A DNA stretch of 64,000 bases from Syngnathus acus (Eukaryota > Chordata > Actinopteri > Syngnathiformes > Syngnathidae): the NCBI RefSeq assembly GCF_901709675.1, contig NC_051092.1, positions 9,568,491-9,632,490 of the forward strand. The letters are read 5' to 3'. Below the pieces are notes generated by a model. That model did not search any database, was not told where the DNA came from, and saw nothing but the letters and a program-made list of their open reading frames with translations. The position numbers and the translations under genes are program-made. Shown here piece by piece: positions 1-64,000 of the stretch. Each line of letters begins with the position of its first letter. Position 1 is the first letter of the stretch.

Positions 1-61
1 AGTGGCTACAGCACACAGACCAACACCCCCTCGTGCTCTGAGGACACAATCCCCTCACAAG
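1..61 (+). CDS. mtss2: MTSS-family gene, penultimate coding exon (3' part)
   Basis: The window opens inside a coding exon. Frame 1 reads SGYSTQTNTPSCSEDTIPSQ with one extra base before a GTAAAA donor at 62. This serine-rich stretch is typical of the C-terminal half of MTSS1/MTSS2, proteins that bind membranes through an N-terminal I-BAR domain and actin through a C-terminal WH2 motif. The phase-1 end joins exactly to the acceptor at 525. The 5' part of the gene, including the I-BAR domain, lies outside the window. Confidence 0.85.
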
Positions 62-525
62 GTAAAACTTCACTCACAGTCACTCATGTCACACACGACT
101 CACAAAAAGTGAGATAGGGATATTAGAGATTTGGCTTTTGAGTGAAATTTCAATTTTTAGTGCTTTTTGTCCAATTGACTGTTTTCTAACAAGCAGCCGA
201 AGAGTAAAATCCCCAACAGGTTTTTGACGTGAATCACTGGTGTCTTTAAATTTTTACACCATGACTCATTGATCGACACTACCTCACCACTACAAGGCTT
301 TAAACAGGATGGAATTCCGATGGGAGTGACCATTAGAGTGTTCCAGAGTGCCATTGGTTTGTTGTAACAAAGAGACAAGAAGAGTCACTTGCAGAAAAAT
401 ATGGAAGTGGATGACGTCCCTAGAAACATATTGGTTGATTCATGCCTTCATAGTTCACCCTGACATTTACCCCAAACCCTAAAATCGCAAACGTTTTGTG
501 ACTCATGAGTTACCATCTTCCCTAG
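62..525 (+). other. Last intron of the MTSS-family gene
   Basis: A 464 bp phase-1 intron with donor GTAAAA and acceptor CTTCCCTAG. I recognise no repeat or RNA gene in it. Confidence 0.8.
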
Positions 526-1307
526 GTTCCGATTATGAGTGCTACTCTCTTAATGGGGATGCTGACACTGAGGCACAAACAGAGTTTGACAAGTCTTCCA
601 CCATCCCGCGCCACAGTAATATCGCCCAAAGCTACCGCCGCATGATTCAAACCAAAAGGCCCGCCAGCACAGCAGGCCTTCCCGCAGGAAAGAGCCTGCA
701 GGGTGCTTCCAACGGTGCCGGGGTTGGCTCTGGAACAGCGACTATTCGGCGGACACCATCCTCCAAGACTGGGGTGAGACGCACACCTTCCACATCTGGC
801 CCCATTCCAATACGACCTCCCATTGTGCCAGTGAAAACCCCCACTGTGCCTGACTCGACGGGGTACGCCATCCCATCGCAGCATGGCGCAAGTAGTGAGG
901 AGATACTCTACGCAGATGATCCATATGCTAGTGAATACATGAGGTTTTCTCCTCAGCAAAGGAGCCTCTCTGATAAAGTGTGGGCTTGTGAAAGTGCAGA
1001 CAGGACTTCTTACACCCAACAGGCCCAAGGCATGGCCGCCCATAATGCTGAGGAGGACTCAATGCTGGCCGCCAATCGCCATAGTCTGGTGGAGAAGATA
1101 GGAGAGCTGGCGGCCAGCGCCCATGCTCTCGGCGAGGGTCAGTTCCCCTTTCCCAGCTCGTCATTAGCGGATTCAAATCAGTGTGAACTCCAGGAACCAT
1201 CCTCTGAGGCCCAAGGAGGTGTGGACATGTTGGTTACTATACGTCGGGGTGTTAAGCTGCGCAAGACAGTCACTGATGATAGGTCAGCCCCAAGGATCCT
1301 GCGGTAG
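526..1307 (+). CDS. mtss2: MTSS-family gene, terminal coding exon (MTSS2/MTSS1L-like C-terminus)
   Basis: This exon encodes about 260 C-terminal residues ending at a TAG stop at 1305-1307. It starts GSDYECYSLNGDAD, continues through the family block PEFDKSS-like/IAQSYRR/IQTKRPASTAGLP, a proline-rich stretch (PPIVPVKTPTVPDS), and the NRHSLVEKIGELAASAHAL block with GEGQFPFP. It ends in a WH2 actin-monomer-binding motif, with MLVTIRRGVKLRKT followed by DRSAPRIL. The HALGEGQFPFP block and the TIRRGVKLRKT form of WH2 fit MTSS2 (MTSS1L, ABBA) better than MTSS1 from memory, but the paralogue needs a tree. The protein regulates actin at curved membranes. An apparent GTG-started reading frame from 498 is only the intron end reading through; the true exon edge is the AG at 524-525. 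Confidence 0.85.
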
Positions 1308-1860
1308 CTAAAGAAAGAGTTATTCAGAAGAAATACAACAGCACTCATGTAATACACAAACTAAGGCAAAAAATACGGAGGGTGGAATATGCGAGTGAGG
1401 ATCATTTACAATGACTGAGTCTTCCTCATCAATCATTTCATGTCATGTGCGTGTTACGTACATATAAAAAGTAGTCGCTATATTTTTGTTTGATTTGTTA
1501 TTTGACTCTGCTCCCCCCTTTCCCTCTTCCCCCTTTTCCCCCTCATGCTTCGTTTATCACAAATCTTTACTGAAGCATGAAAGCTCTGTGTCTCTGTTTC
1601 CTCTTGCTTTTATGATTAATCTAAAATTCTTTTCTTCTGCAACAATGCACCCGTCATTGGAAAGTGATGGTTGAAGGGCTCTGTGAGCCTCTCCGTGTGT
1701 CGTGTTTCCCATCTTTACTGTACAAGCACCAATATTACTGTTATGTTTCATAAGCTGAGCAGCAGCTGTGTGATTCATGTATGGTAGGAGCAATATGACA
1801 GTGTTTTTATCGCTGTACTGTACTGTCAATATATTCTGCTATTAAACAAGCTTTTTGCTG
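1308..1860 (+). other. 3' UTR of the MTSS-family gene
   Basis: AT- and CT-rich non-coding sequence follows the TAG stop. It contains a long pyrimidine tract (about 1508-1560) and ends near an ATTAAA hexamer at 1841. Small open frames in this stretch resemble no family I know. The exact cleavage site is inferred. Confidence 0.6.
1841..1846 (+). terminator. Candidate polyadenylation signal (ATTAAA)
   Basis: ATTAAA lies 534 bp after the MTSS stop, with a T/G-rich stretch (about 1850-1880) just downstream, as expected for a vertebrate cleavage region. I saw no better AATAAA between the stop and this point. Confidence 0.5.
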
Positions 1861-1929
1861 TTAACTGCGTTATTGTCTTTCATGCAAAATGCAAAATCCA
1901 TAGAGAGCTTCTAAAACATCTGCCACGAC

Positions 1930-2290
1930 TCGTTTCCGGTCGTCCTACTATGTGTCAATGATATGTTGTCATGGTTTCTGTCCGTGTCTCCGTGTACTCG
2001 CCCCTCCCCTCCTGTGTTTGCCCACAGTCATTGTAATCACAGTCACCTGCCTCTTGTTACCTGTCGTGTATTTAAGTCCTGTCTGCCTCTCACTCCCCGG
2101 TCAGATTGTTCTTGTCTCTTGGCTTTGTCTGTTAGTTCTGTTTCTGTTCGCCTGTCGGTCAGTCAGTCCCGTTGTTGTTTTGTTAGGCCGTCCTATTAGT
2201 TTGTCTCCCTGTTTGCCTGTTTTGTTCCCCTTCATCCTCCCTTCCAACACCCTTTTCCTCAAAAAACCCTGGTCCAAGCTGCATTTGGTT
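1930..2290 (+). repeat. Pyrimidine-rich interspersed repeat, possibly LTR-like
   Basis: A CT-rich block with the arrangement 'attacctgtc-like text, then tatttaagtcctgtctgcct' and many tgtctgttag/cctgtcggtc motifs. It looks like the repetitive promoter-plus-leader texture of fish retroelement LTR fragments. No terminal repeats or coding capacity are visible, so the class is a guess. Confidence 0.3.
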
Positions 2291-5200
2291 GCCCTGGCTC
2301 CACTCCATAACATCAATCACATTCAGGTATCGTTGCTATTCTTACATTCTTTTTTTCCTAATGTACAAATTTGCACGATTGCAAGTACGTTTGATTAATT
2401 CCATTTCTTTTTGTGATTGAGGTAAAAGGCATTGTGAGACTCTTAATACGCTGGCCAAATGAAAAGTTCTTCCTCTACAATGATAATATTTGTGTGACAC
2501 TACAAAGCTACAAAATAAGGTACAAACATTTGTAACACTAAAGGTGCCAACACAAGTAGCTCTGTTTTTGATACAGGTCTTAAATCGTCACGCACATGAA
2601 GTGTCCTGTGAAGCCAAATTCAATCACATACTGACAATGCAGTGTTCACAAAATACAGATGAGGGCGCTGGAGAACCTTGACTATCTGGTCAAAAAGCAA
2701 GCGATAGGATTATGTTCTTCATCTTCTTTTTGACAAGGCCGCTTCACTGCTCCAGGGAAGATGTTTGGCAGGTGTGAAAGACAGTTGATGCAAGGAAGAA
2801 CAGAGGACGAGCTGTACGTACACTTTCCTAGAATGGCACCCGCACTGTTGTCAATACAAACCTGCTGGAGTGTGACAGCATGCAGAAATAATCAGATGGA
2901 GCCTACACCAACGAACCACAACACAAAGTTGTTCACGCAAACTGTCAAGAGGGAATAGCTTCAAGAAAACAGGCTAACCTATATAAAGAAGAAACGACGC
3001 AGATTTGAAACCGCTAACCAACAACACAAAGATACTCATGAACAGTTGTTGAATGAGCAGAAATCCTTCAAATTATGAAACATCTTGTTACAGACAGTTC
3101 AATTTGCAGAATCTCAGTGTTTAAAATAAATGTAGTGGCCCTCCTTGCCCGAACACGCAGGGGATCTATTTTAATTCCAGCAATACCAACTCATCCCTGA
3201 CGATTCCCTGTGAAGAAATGGAAAGCTAAATGAGACACAGACAGTTGGAACCATGGCTTAACCACAGCTAATGAGGGGTGGGAATGTGTTTGGTCTTATG
3301 TGTGAACGATATAGGCGATGCTGCAGGGCACCACACCAAGAGAAATTGTCTCTCTTGACTTCAGTGAATTTACAATCTGTCTGTTGAATGTTATTAGATT
3401 GTCTTTGTTCCTTTCATTCCACTTTCACTTTTATTTCATTTAGAAGGTTATTGCAAACAAAATACAGTTCTGGTATTATTTACGTGCAATTTGAAATAAG
3501 CATAAATACAGTATATGCAAAATAATGAAGTGGTCTGGCTTTTGTGCATCATCTGATACTTTGACAACATTTTACAGCACTGGACCATTATTTGTGCAAG
3601 TAAATTGTGAACCTGGTTGCATACATTGCTCCATAATTCATAACGCTGCTGTTTTCGACTCGAGCACAGTTTAAATACTACGGTGGGCGGTAGAAGCCTT
3701 CGGGGGATCACAGATCAAATCTAATTAGCCGTACCTAATACATTGGAGAGATGTCTTTATATTTATCTAGCTCCTTAACTGCTTTTTGCCTGAGGATCTG
3801 ATGAAAGATGTCCTAAGGGACTCGTGCAGGCAAGAACACTACAATGAACACTTCAGTGTTGTTGCTCAGATCAGCGTTTTGATGGCGCCCAAAATGACTC
3901 CTTGCAGGGGAATGTGGGATTGACTTTTCCAAATATCCACTGTTACCTGGCTACAAATATACTTGGATATATTTTTATATCCTTTAATGTTTCCTTTCAT
4001 TTGCCAATAAGCATTTTTGACACTCTCTTTGATTTTTTGTTGTTGTTGAGGGAGTTTCTTTTCAGTGTATTCAGTCGCCGCATGGATCTACAAATGGAGC
4101 TCTGGATATCACATGACTTTCCTTGTTTATGTTGTCCATGGTAATACGTTTTCGTTACAGGGGCGCTGTTCAAGACTATTTACTTTGCGCGGCAGTGCTG
4201 TGCAAATAAAGTACAATTGCTATGGGATCGTCCAAAATATGGAGCAAAGTACTGACCACAGGGTAATAATAATAATAGCCCCCTCCCCCCCGTGCACTTC
4301 ATGTGCCCCCCTTAAGGCTGGCGCAAATACTACTCAAACAAGGATTTTTTTTAAAGATGATGTTATCCCCCGATTAAAATGGTGTCCGCAAAGTTTTTAT
4401 AATTTTTTTGGATAAATATCCTACTGAAGTCTCAAAACACAGCAGTTACAGAATTGGACCCTCAACCCATATGTCTAAAAACAGGGCAGCGTCGTTATCA
4501 CTACAAGTTGGCCTTGAAATGTTTGTCTACATTTGAGCGAAGGGAATGGATTTGGTCAATTATTCATTAAGATCGCATGAAGCTTTTTTTTATGTTTATG
4601 GACTGCTCTCACTAGTATATTCGCCTTATGCCCTCTGGCTCTTCGTTATCTGTTAGAAAAGACTGATGAAGAGACCTTTTCATGTTTTCCGCCTTGAAAG
4701 GAAAAAAAAATCTAAATGCTTTGTACTTCTTGTGTGCATGTTGGTCTTTCAACTCGGATGGCTCTCAAGCAAACCAATCCCCCGACTCTCTGGTCAGGCT
4801 TTTTGTGTGATTGAATTAGACTTTTGCAACTGCCGAGATAACAAAAATAGACACGATCTGATTGTCATTTATTAAATAGTTGAAAGAAAAGTTAGAAAGC
4901 AGCTGATTTCACACTGATCCAGATGCTTTAGTAGTTCACTACTGTTGAGGCTGGCTTGTGGTCATTTCCCTTCGATTGGACCTTTGTCATGTTTGACCCG
5001 GTAGTTATTGCAGTAATTTCCGTCTACAGGCAAGCGCTTGAAAAAAATCACCAATGAAAGTAGGATGTCTAGCTGTGTTGTGACATTGGCCACAGCTTGT
5101 CATGTAAAACGATCGCAGTGATGAAGCAATATGAGTTCTGTGCTCCAGCTGCTGCCTGTGATGCGAAAATATCTAGGGGCTCACTTCTGCTTATTGCCTT

Positions 5201-6637
5201 GAAAATAACAATTTGCTGCTGATAGTGGATTCTACTAAAATTGTGGTGATGGATTGCAATTTTACATTGATGCAGAGATTTCACCTGACACTGTGATAAA
5301 TATTCAAAGCGAGTACAGATGAAGTCAAACTTTGCGTGGAATTGACGTGCATTCATATGCTGTACAACATTCCACTGTCAAAGCATTTAAATATTGATCT
5401 GCGTATGTCAAGGAAGAAGACGGGACATGTCGAATTCACAGACGTGCCAACTCAGCCTGCACTCATCTGACAATTTAGTCCATGTAATTACACTTACTAT
5501 GAATATAGTATATGACTCGTACACATATACATATGACTGTACACATTAACAGTAAATGTGAGATTTAAATCTATGTCACTCTTTTTACCAAGATATTTTG
5601 CTTCTGGCTAAATGAGTTGGGGGAAGGCACTGCAACCTCGCACATCTTCCTAAATTGTAGAAAATGAGTCATCTACAGTAATTTATTGTATTTATTTTTA
5701 GCCCTTTTCAGTTTCTGTATTGATGTTGCAGCGGCTGAAAATTTTTGCTTATGTAAACATAATCAACATTTTTCCATTTCTTAAATTCACAGTGTGAATG
5801 GAAGCAGAAGGTATTTTCTTGTGAAGAGACATTTTCAGTGGGGCAATTTCAAAAGCATGAATACATTCCAGTTCAACCTAAGTATTTCTAAACGGGTTTG
5901 CTGTTCCTTTAGCGATGCTAAATTTTATTTTTTTAAGGAAAAAGATTAGATCTATTGTAATCTGATATTGAGAACTTCAAATTAAACACTCAGGAATGTA
6001 TTATGAAATTAAACAATGAATAACATTAGTGGTATTATAAATATTCACTCCTCAATATTAATATGCTTGTAATCTTGCAGACTGCTTCTCCCTGGCGACG
6101 TGAGTTGCAACAACATAAATCATCACCATTCCTGTTCAAATGAGAGTAGCATCATTTTGAATGATTTTCTGTCCAGTCGCTCATTAAATTGCCTGCTACT
6201 TTGTTGTCCAACGTTGGATATGGTCCACTTTAACGCAGTTCCAGTCAGAGTGGAAGTGTATCGATCACCCAAGCACTTAATTCCGTTGTTCCACAATTAA
6301 ATGTCTATTTTAGCTCAGCAATTAGTATTTATTCTCTGTCTTCAGTTAATTACTCCTCGTAATCCCTTTGTGAGAATGATAATTGTCAGAAGTGTATCTT
6401 ATTCACTGCCATGGAGGTAATGATCACTGTCTCAGGAGCAAGTCTGCATTGTGTTTAGCCACACTAGTCACCAGCTAAAGCTCAATGCTAGCTAGGTGGT
6501 GTGGAGTAAATTGGGAGGTCCAAGTTGCAAAGTCTGAGAAGAAAAACATGTACCCTCACAGACGTGAAAGGCAAAATATAATTTATATTTACTATTTAGG
6601 TAAGTTGCTGATTGTGTAGGCCGTAAGCAGGACTGAC
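2291..6637. other. Intergenic sequence with no recognised gene
   Basis: This is AT-rich sequence between the MTSS 3' end and the cadherin gene. I checked the open frames on both strands; all are short and lack recognisable domains. A GC-richer stretch at 4260-4330 contains a C-run. No RNA gene was recognised. Confidence 0.6.
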
Positions 6638-6842
6638 TTGTGTGCAGGCAGCGTAAGATTAATTCCCACTCAGTGGCAGTGTGCATGTGGGTGTGACTGG
6701 TTGTTCGTCTCTATATGTGCCCTGCGACTGGCTGGTGACCAGTTCAGGGTGTTGTGTGCCTTTTGCCCTATGTCAGCTGGAATCGGCTCCAACACACCCT
6801 GCGACCCTAAACAGGATAAGCAGTGTTAAAAATGGATGGATG
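6638..6842 (+). repeat. Fish interspersed repeat, 3' part with GGATGGAT tail
   Basis: Contains the ordered words tggctggtgaccagttcagg, gctggaatcggctcc, gcgaccctaaacaggataag and a terminal atggatggat. This is the tail of a very abundant teleost repeat also present at 6990, 27475, 32700 and 62600 in this window. Confidence 0.75.
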
Positions 6843-6989
6843 AACTATTTAGGTGTTTGACAACTTCATGTAAGACAATGTGATTCATACTGACTGCATG
6901 AAGATATGGCGCTAGTTCCCTGCATGAAGCTATTCGGTGGATTGTACGAAATGCTTTATATTAAATGACAAGACTGGACAGAACTAGTG

Positions 6990-7300
6990 AGACAGTCAGC
7001 CTGTGTGTGGTGGGAGTGCCTCAACATCTGGTAGAACCTTTGAACACAAATAAGATGGACAGTCCAGAAACATCCCTCCCTGTGTGGACTTTGCATGTTC
7101 TCCCTGTGCCCGCGTGGGTTTTCTTCGGGCACTCCGGTTTTCTCCCACGTCCCAAAAATATGCTTGGTAGGCTGATTGAGCACTCCAAATTGCCCCTTGG
7201 TGTGAGTGCGAGTGCGGATGGTTGTTCATCTCTGTGTGCCCTCCGATTGGCTGGCAACCAGTTCAGGGTGTCCCCCGCCTACTGCCTTTGCATTATCGCT
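6990..7300 (+). repeat. Fish interspersed repeat, central and 3' part
   Basis: Contains ccctgtgtggactttgcatg, ttctccctgtgcccgcgtgg, gggcactccgg, cccaaaaatatgcttggtag and ggctggcaaccagttcaggg in the standard order. The tRNA-like head is missing or too diverged to see, and the copy stops before the GGATGGAT tail. Confidence 0.8.
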
Positions 7301-7945
7301 CTCTCCTTAGATCAAATACCTTTTTCAGCCTCCTACACGTTTATCAATAGTTTCAAATAAGTACTGTATATTCAGAAGATTTAATAGACTCCTCTAGAGC
7401 AAGGTGTAGTGAACCAAATTTAGGGCACAGTTAGAAGTCCAGACAGCGCTTTGCTGAACATATGTGTTTGCTCGACTTGCTCATCTGTGACAGGCTGAGT
7501 GATTTTCTCCTCTGTCGAGAACATTTTAATCTCAGGGCGGATTTGTGACACGAGTGCATGGCGAGGCATTTATTTATTTATTTCATTTTTTTACTTACTA
7601 CGTGGGCACTGGGAGGAGAATGGGTCTCTGTCTGTTGACCATCTTGCAGGGTGGGGCACACTGAGGAGTAACCCCCCCCCCCACCGCACGGCGCTGTCCG
7701 GCGCTGTGGGTTCTGAAAGCTGTATGCGAGCACAGCCAGCAGCCTGCAGCGCTGTGGACCGTTTGCATAGCGCCGTGCTGCGTGGGGCCAACACACGAAC
7801 CCCTCAGCATGCAAAAGCTCTAAGTTGAGGGAGTCTCCTGGAAGGATGATATCTTAATATAAGGGGAAATCTTTTTTCTTTTTTAAATTTTTTTGTCCAC
7901 CCCCTGAAGCTTTTGGAGACAGCTTTCATATAACTTGCCGGCAAC
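7301..7945 (+). promoter_or_regulatory. Upstream flank and probable 5' UTR of the cadherin gene
   Basis: The 600 bp before the cadherin start includes a C-run followed by a GC-rich patch with CpGs (7670-7800), then an A/T-rich leader. I cannot place a transcription start or a TATA box with confidence. An in-frame TAA at 7931-7933, five codons upstream of the ATG, means the reading frame cannot extend further 5' without splicing. Confidence 0.35.
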
Positions 7946-62153
<54,208 letters not shown>

Positions 62154-64000
62154 GTGAGCCTAATACCAGTGTAACTGCTCTTCTCTAGTCTCCTACTAAG
62201 ATCTACTAAACCCCGTATCTCATTGAGCAGCAAAGCTTGGCGATGGTTTGTGTGTGGCCCGAATGACGCCAGGGTCCATTCAAAGTCCAAATTGGTCTCA
62301 AAGACATTCGTCAACAGTTTTAATGGTTTAGTTTTTCTTGATGTCTTTGTGACAAGAAGAAACTGTTTACAACTGTTTGCAAACCTTTAGGAACCCTGCT
62401 GAAAAGGCATAATTTGCCAAACACTCAAGGCTCAGGGAGATACGTGCTTAACAGTGAGACACCCTGATGAATGAGGCTAGAATTACTGACACAAATTCCC
62501 ACGACATAAACTTGCAACTTGACCTGACTTTGCAAACTTCTCTGCTCTGTCGTCAATTGAATATGGAGCAGCGGGATTTAAAAAAACGTGCCATATGCAT
62601 CTATCCATTATTTGAACCACTATGGGCAATTTAGAGTGCTCAATCGGAACGTGGGAGGAAACTGAAGTACCTGGAGGAAACCCAGACAGGCACGTGGAGA
62701 ACACGCAAACTCCACACCACATGGCCGAAGCCAAAATGGAACCCCTCATCTCTGAACTGCGAAGCGACGTGCTAACCAGTGTAATGCTGTGCCATCAAAA
62801 GTATTTTTTACATTTACATCCCCTCTTTATTACTGCTGCAAAGTTCACTTCTTCCATGTTACAGAAAGAACCCGTAAAACTCCACAGTATGATTGTAATT
62901 ATCGAGAAACCTTTAAAATGTGTGGTCTCTTTTGGACTCAATGGTTCCAGCATGCAGTACATTCCATGTTAACACTAATGCTCAGATTAAATAAATATAG
63001 GGCAGGGGGATTAATCCAACTTGGGGCCTCTCTGCTCACAACTTTAGAAAATCACATTTAATTCCATTTACGGAGCAGTTTGTCAGAGCTATATTCTTCA
63101 AAGCATGGATGCGCAAAACCCATTTGCTCTTTTTTATTTTTTTTATTTTAACTTGGCTGTGTTGTAGCTTCTCTGCTGCATTGAGCCCTTGTTATGTGAG
63201 AAGAATATCACCCTATATGCGCTGAATATGCTCTGCTATGAATGCAGTAAAGCCTAAAATGTAACTTTTGCTACTGTTGTAGCAGCTCCAGACAGCAGTT
63301 GATTAGATAATGTCAGTCGGAGGTGAAAAACTACAGTATCACTTCTGTTGAGTTACTCAGGTAGCGGCTCTCATGAGTCTGAGCAGTAAAAGAGTGAGAG
63401 GTCCTGCTTGATGTGAACATATGTATGCATAACACTTCGCTCTGCATAAGCCATCTATATAGGTGAGCTAGATCAGTATTCCTGACATGCATCGCCCTCT
63501 GCAGAATAAACATCAATGTGGCCCTAACAGCCTCAATACACACGGCACTCCTCAGGCGTTGCATGGAAATAGATGAGTGTGACATTATCAGCAAAGCCAC
63601 CTTGTCTCACATACCGCCAGAGAAGGAGACAAGAAGAGATCAACCAGTCAATCTCCTCCATCACGGTGACTAAATGAGGTGTTTGTCGTTGAGGCATGAC
63701 TCTTCTGAGGTTGAGGTTTTATGATTTTATCCATCTTAACCAACATGGTCATTTAACAAGGAACCTAGACTTTGAGAACATAAAAACAAAACACCATTAC
63801 TGAAGAGCCGTTACGTTTTTTTTTTTTAGATACGAACCACGAACACAGGCAAGATCAAACTTGAGATGTGAACATATAATGTGCAGATATATACGTATAT
63901 GGGGTATGAATGATGTCAGGCTTGACTATCAATCTTTGTTGGTTTGGAGGGTGGGGGGTTGGAATAAACAATTGGTATTTCCATTCATTTCAATGGATAA
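62154..64000 (+). other. Cadherin intron 22 (5' part, runs off window)
   Basis: A phase-2 intron begins here. It contains the minus-strand SINE-like copy listed separately. I looked for an EGF continuation (C-x-C-P-x-G-x-x-G-x-x-C) or laminin-G coding sequence on the + strand and saw none. Confidence 0.65.
62580..62790 (-). repeat. SINE-like fish interspersed repeat, minus-strand copy
   Basis: Reverse-complement words of the 27475 copy appear in mirrored order: gggcaatttagagtgctcaa, cgtgggaggaaactgaagta, ggaggaaacccagacaggca, gagaacacgcaaactccaca, and gcgacgtgctaaccagtg (the tRNA-like head). The tail is missing. Confidence 0.75.

Noticed and set aside
522-1200. Minus-strand open frames of 60 to 173 codons opposite the MTSS exon
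   Set aside because: They are antisense shadows of a GC-rich coding exon and lack domains or splice support.
1486-2398. Open frames in the MTSS 3' UTR and downstream pyrimidine-rich repeat
   Set aside because: They are low-complexity Ser/Leu/Pro/Val-rich translations of CT-rich DNA with no domain.

Overview
The window looks like a teleost fish nuclear genome, probably a spiny-rayed (acanthomorph) species. The evidence is split vertebrate genes with GT-AG introns of 0.4 to 25 kb, CA/TG, AAAG, GGAT and TAGA microsatellites, Tc1-type transposon remnants, and many copies of the fish interspersed repeat whose tail ends in GGATGGAT. The species cannot be named from the sequence.

Layout. Positions 1-1307 hold the last two coding exons of an MTSS-family gene (I-BAR actin/membrane regulator, best fit MTSS2/MTSS1L) on the + strand, followed by its 3' UTR with an ATTAAA signal at 1841. 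A gene-poor gap of about 6 kb (1.86-7.9 kb) holds degraded repeats. From 7946 almost to the window end one very large + strand gene is laid out in at least 22 coding exons. It begins with a signal peptide and has a 25 kb first intron. Every splice junction I placed is GT-AG and the reading frame stays open across all joins (2123 codons plus two bases).

The large gene is a non-chordate-style 'type III' classical cadherin, the family of Drosophila N-cadherin and chicken Hz-cadherin, usually annotated neural-cadherin-like in fish. I count 17 cadherin (EC) repeats. They are followed by the membrane-proximal block that separates this family from FAT, Dachsous and protocadherins: an IYVY...RG segment, a DPDDWD motif, a KLHG-containing segment, and a DEC...CTTQL...LCGC cysteine region leading into an EGF repeat. 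The window ends before the laminin-G domains, membrane span and catenin-binding tail. Mammals are thought to have lost this family, so the locus is useful for tracing that loss, and its linkage to an MTSS gene gives a syntenic handle.

Two structural features of the protein stand out. A furin-type RERAKR site follows the second EC-like repeat, suggesting that the first two repeats form a cleaved prodomain. Three EC junctions also lack the calcium-binding linker; after the predicted cleavage the first of these lies between mature EC2 and EC3, where Drosophila N-cadherin is known to have a calcium-free bend.

The introns carry a broken LINE reverse-transcriptase fragment (10.1-11.6 kb, - strand), a decayed Tc1-like transposase (12.1-12.8 kb, - strand), a second Tc1-like end (23.6 kb), a transposase helix-turn-helix relic (51.4 kb, - strand), tRNA-headed SINE-like copies, two local tandem duplications, and two near-identical copies of a compound element made of a GGAT array, an 87 bp core and a TAGA array.
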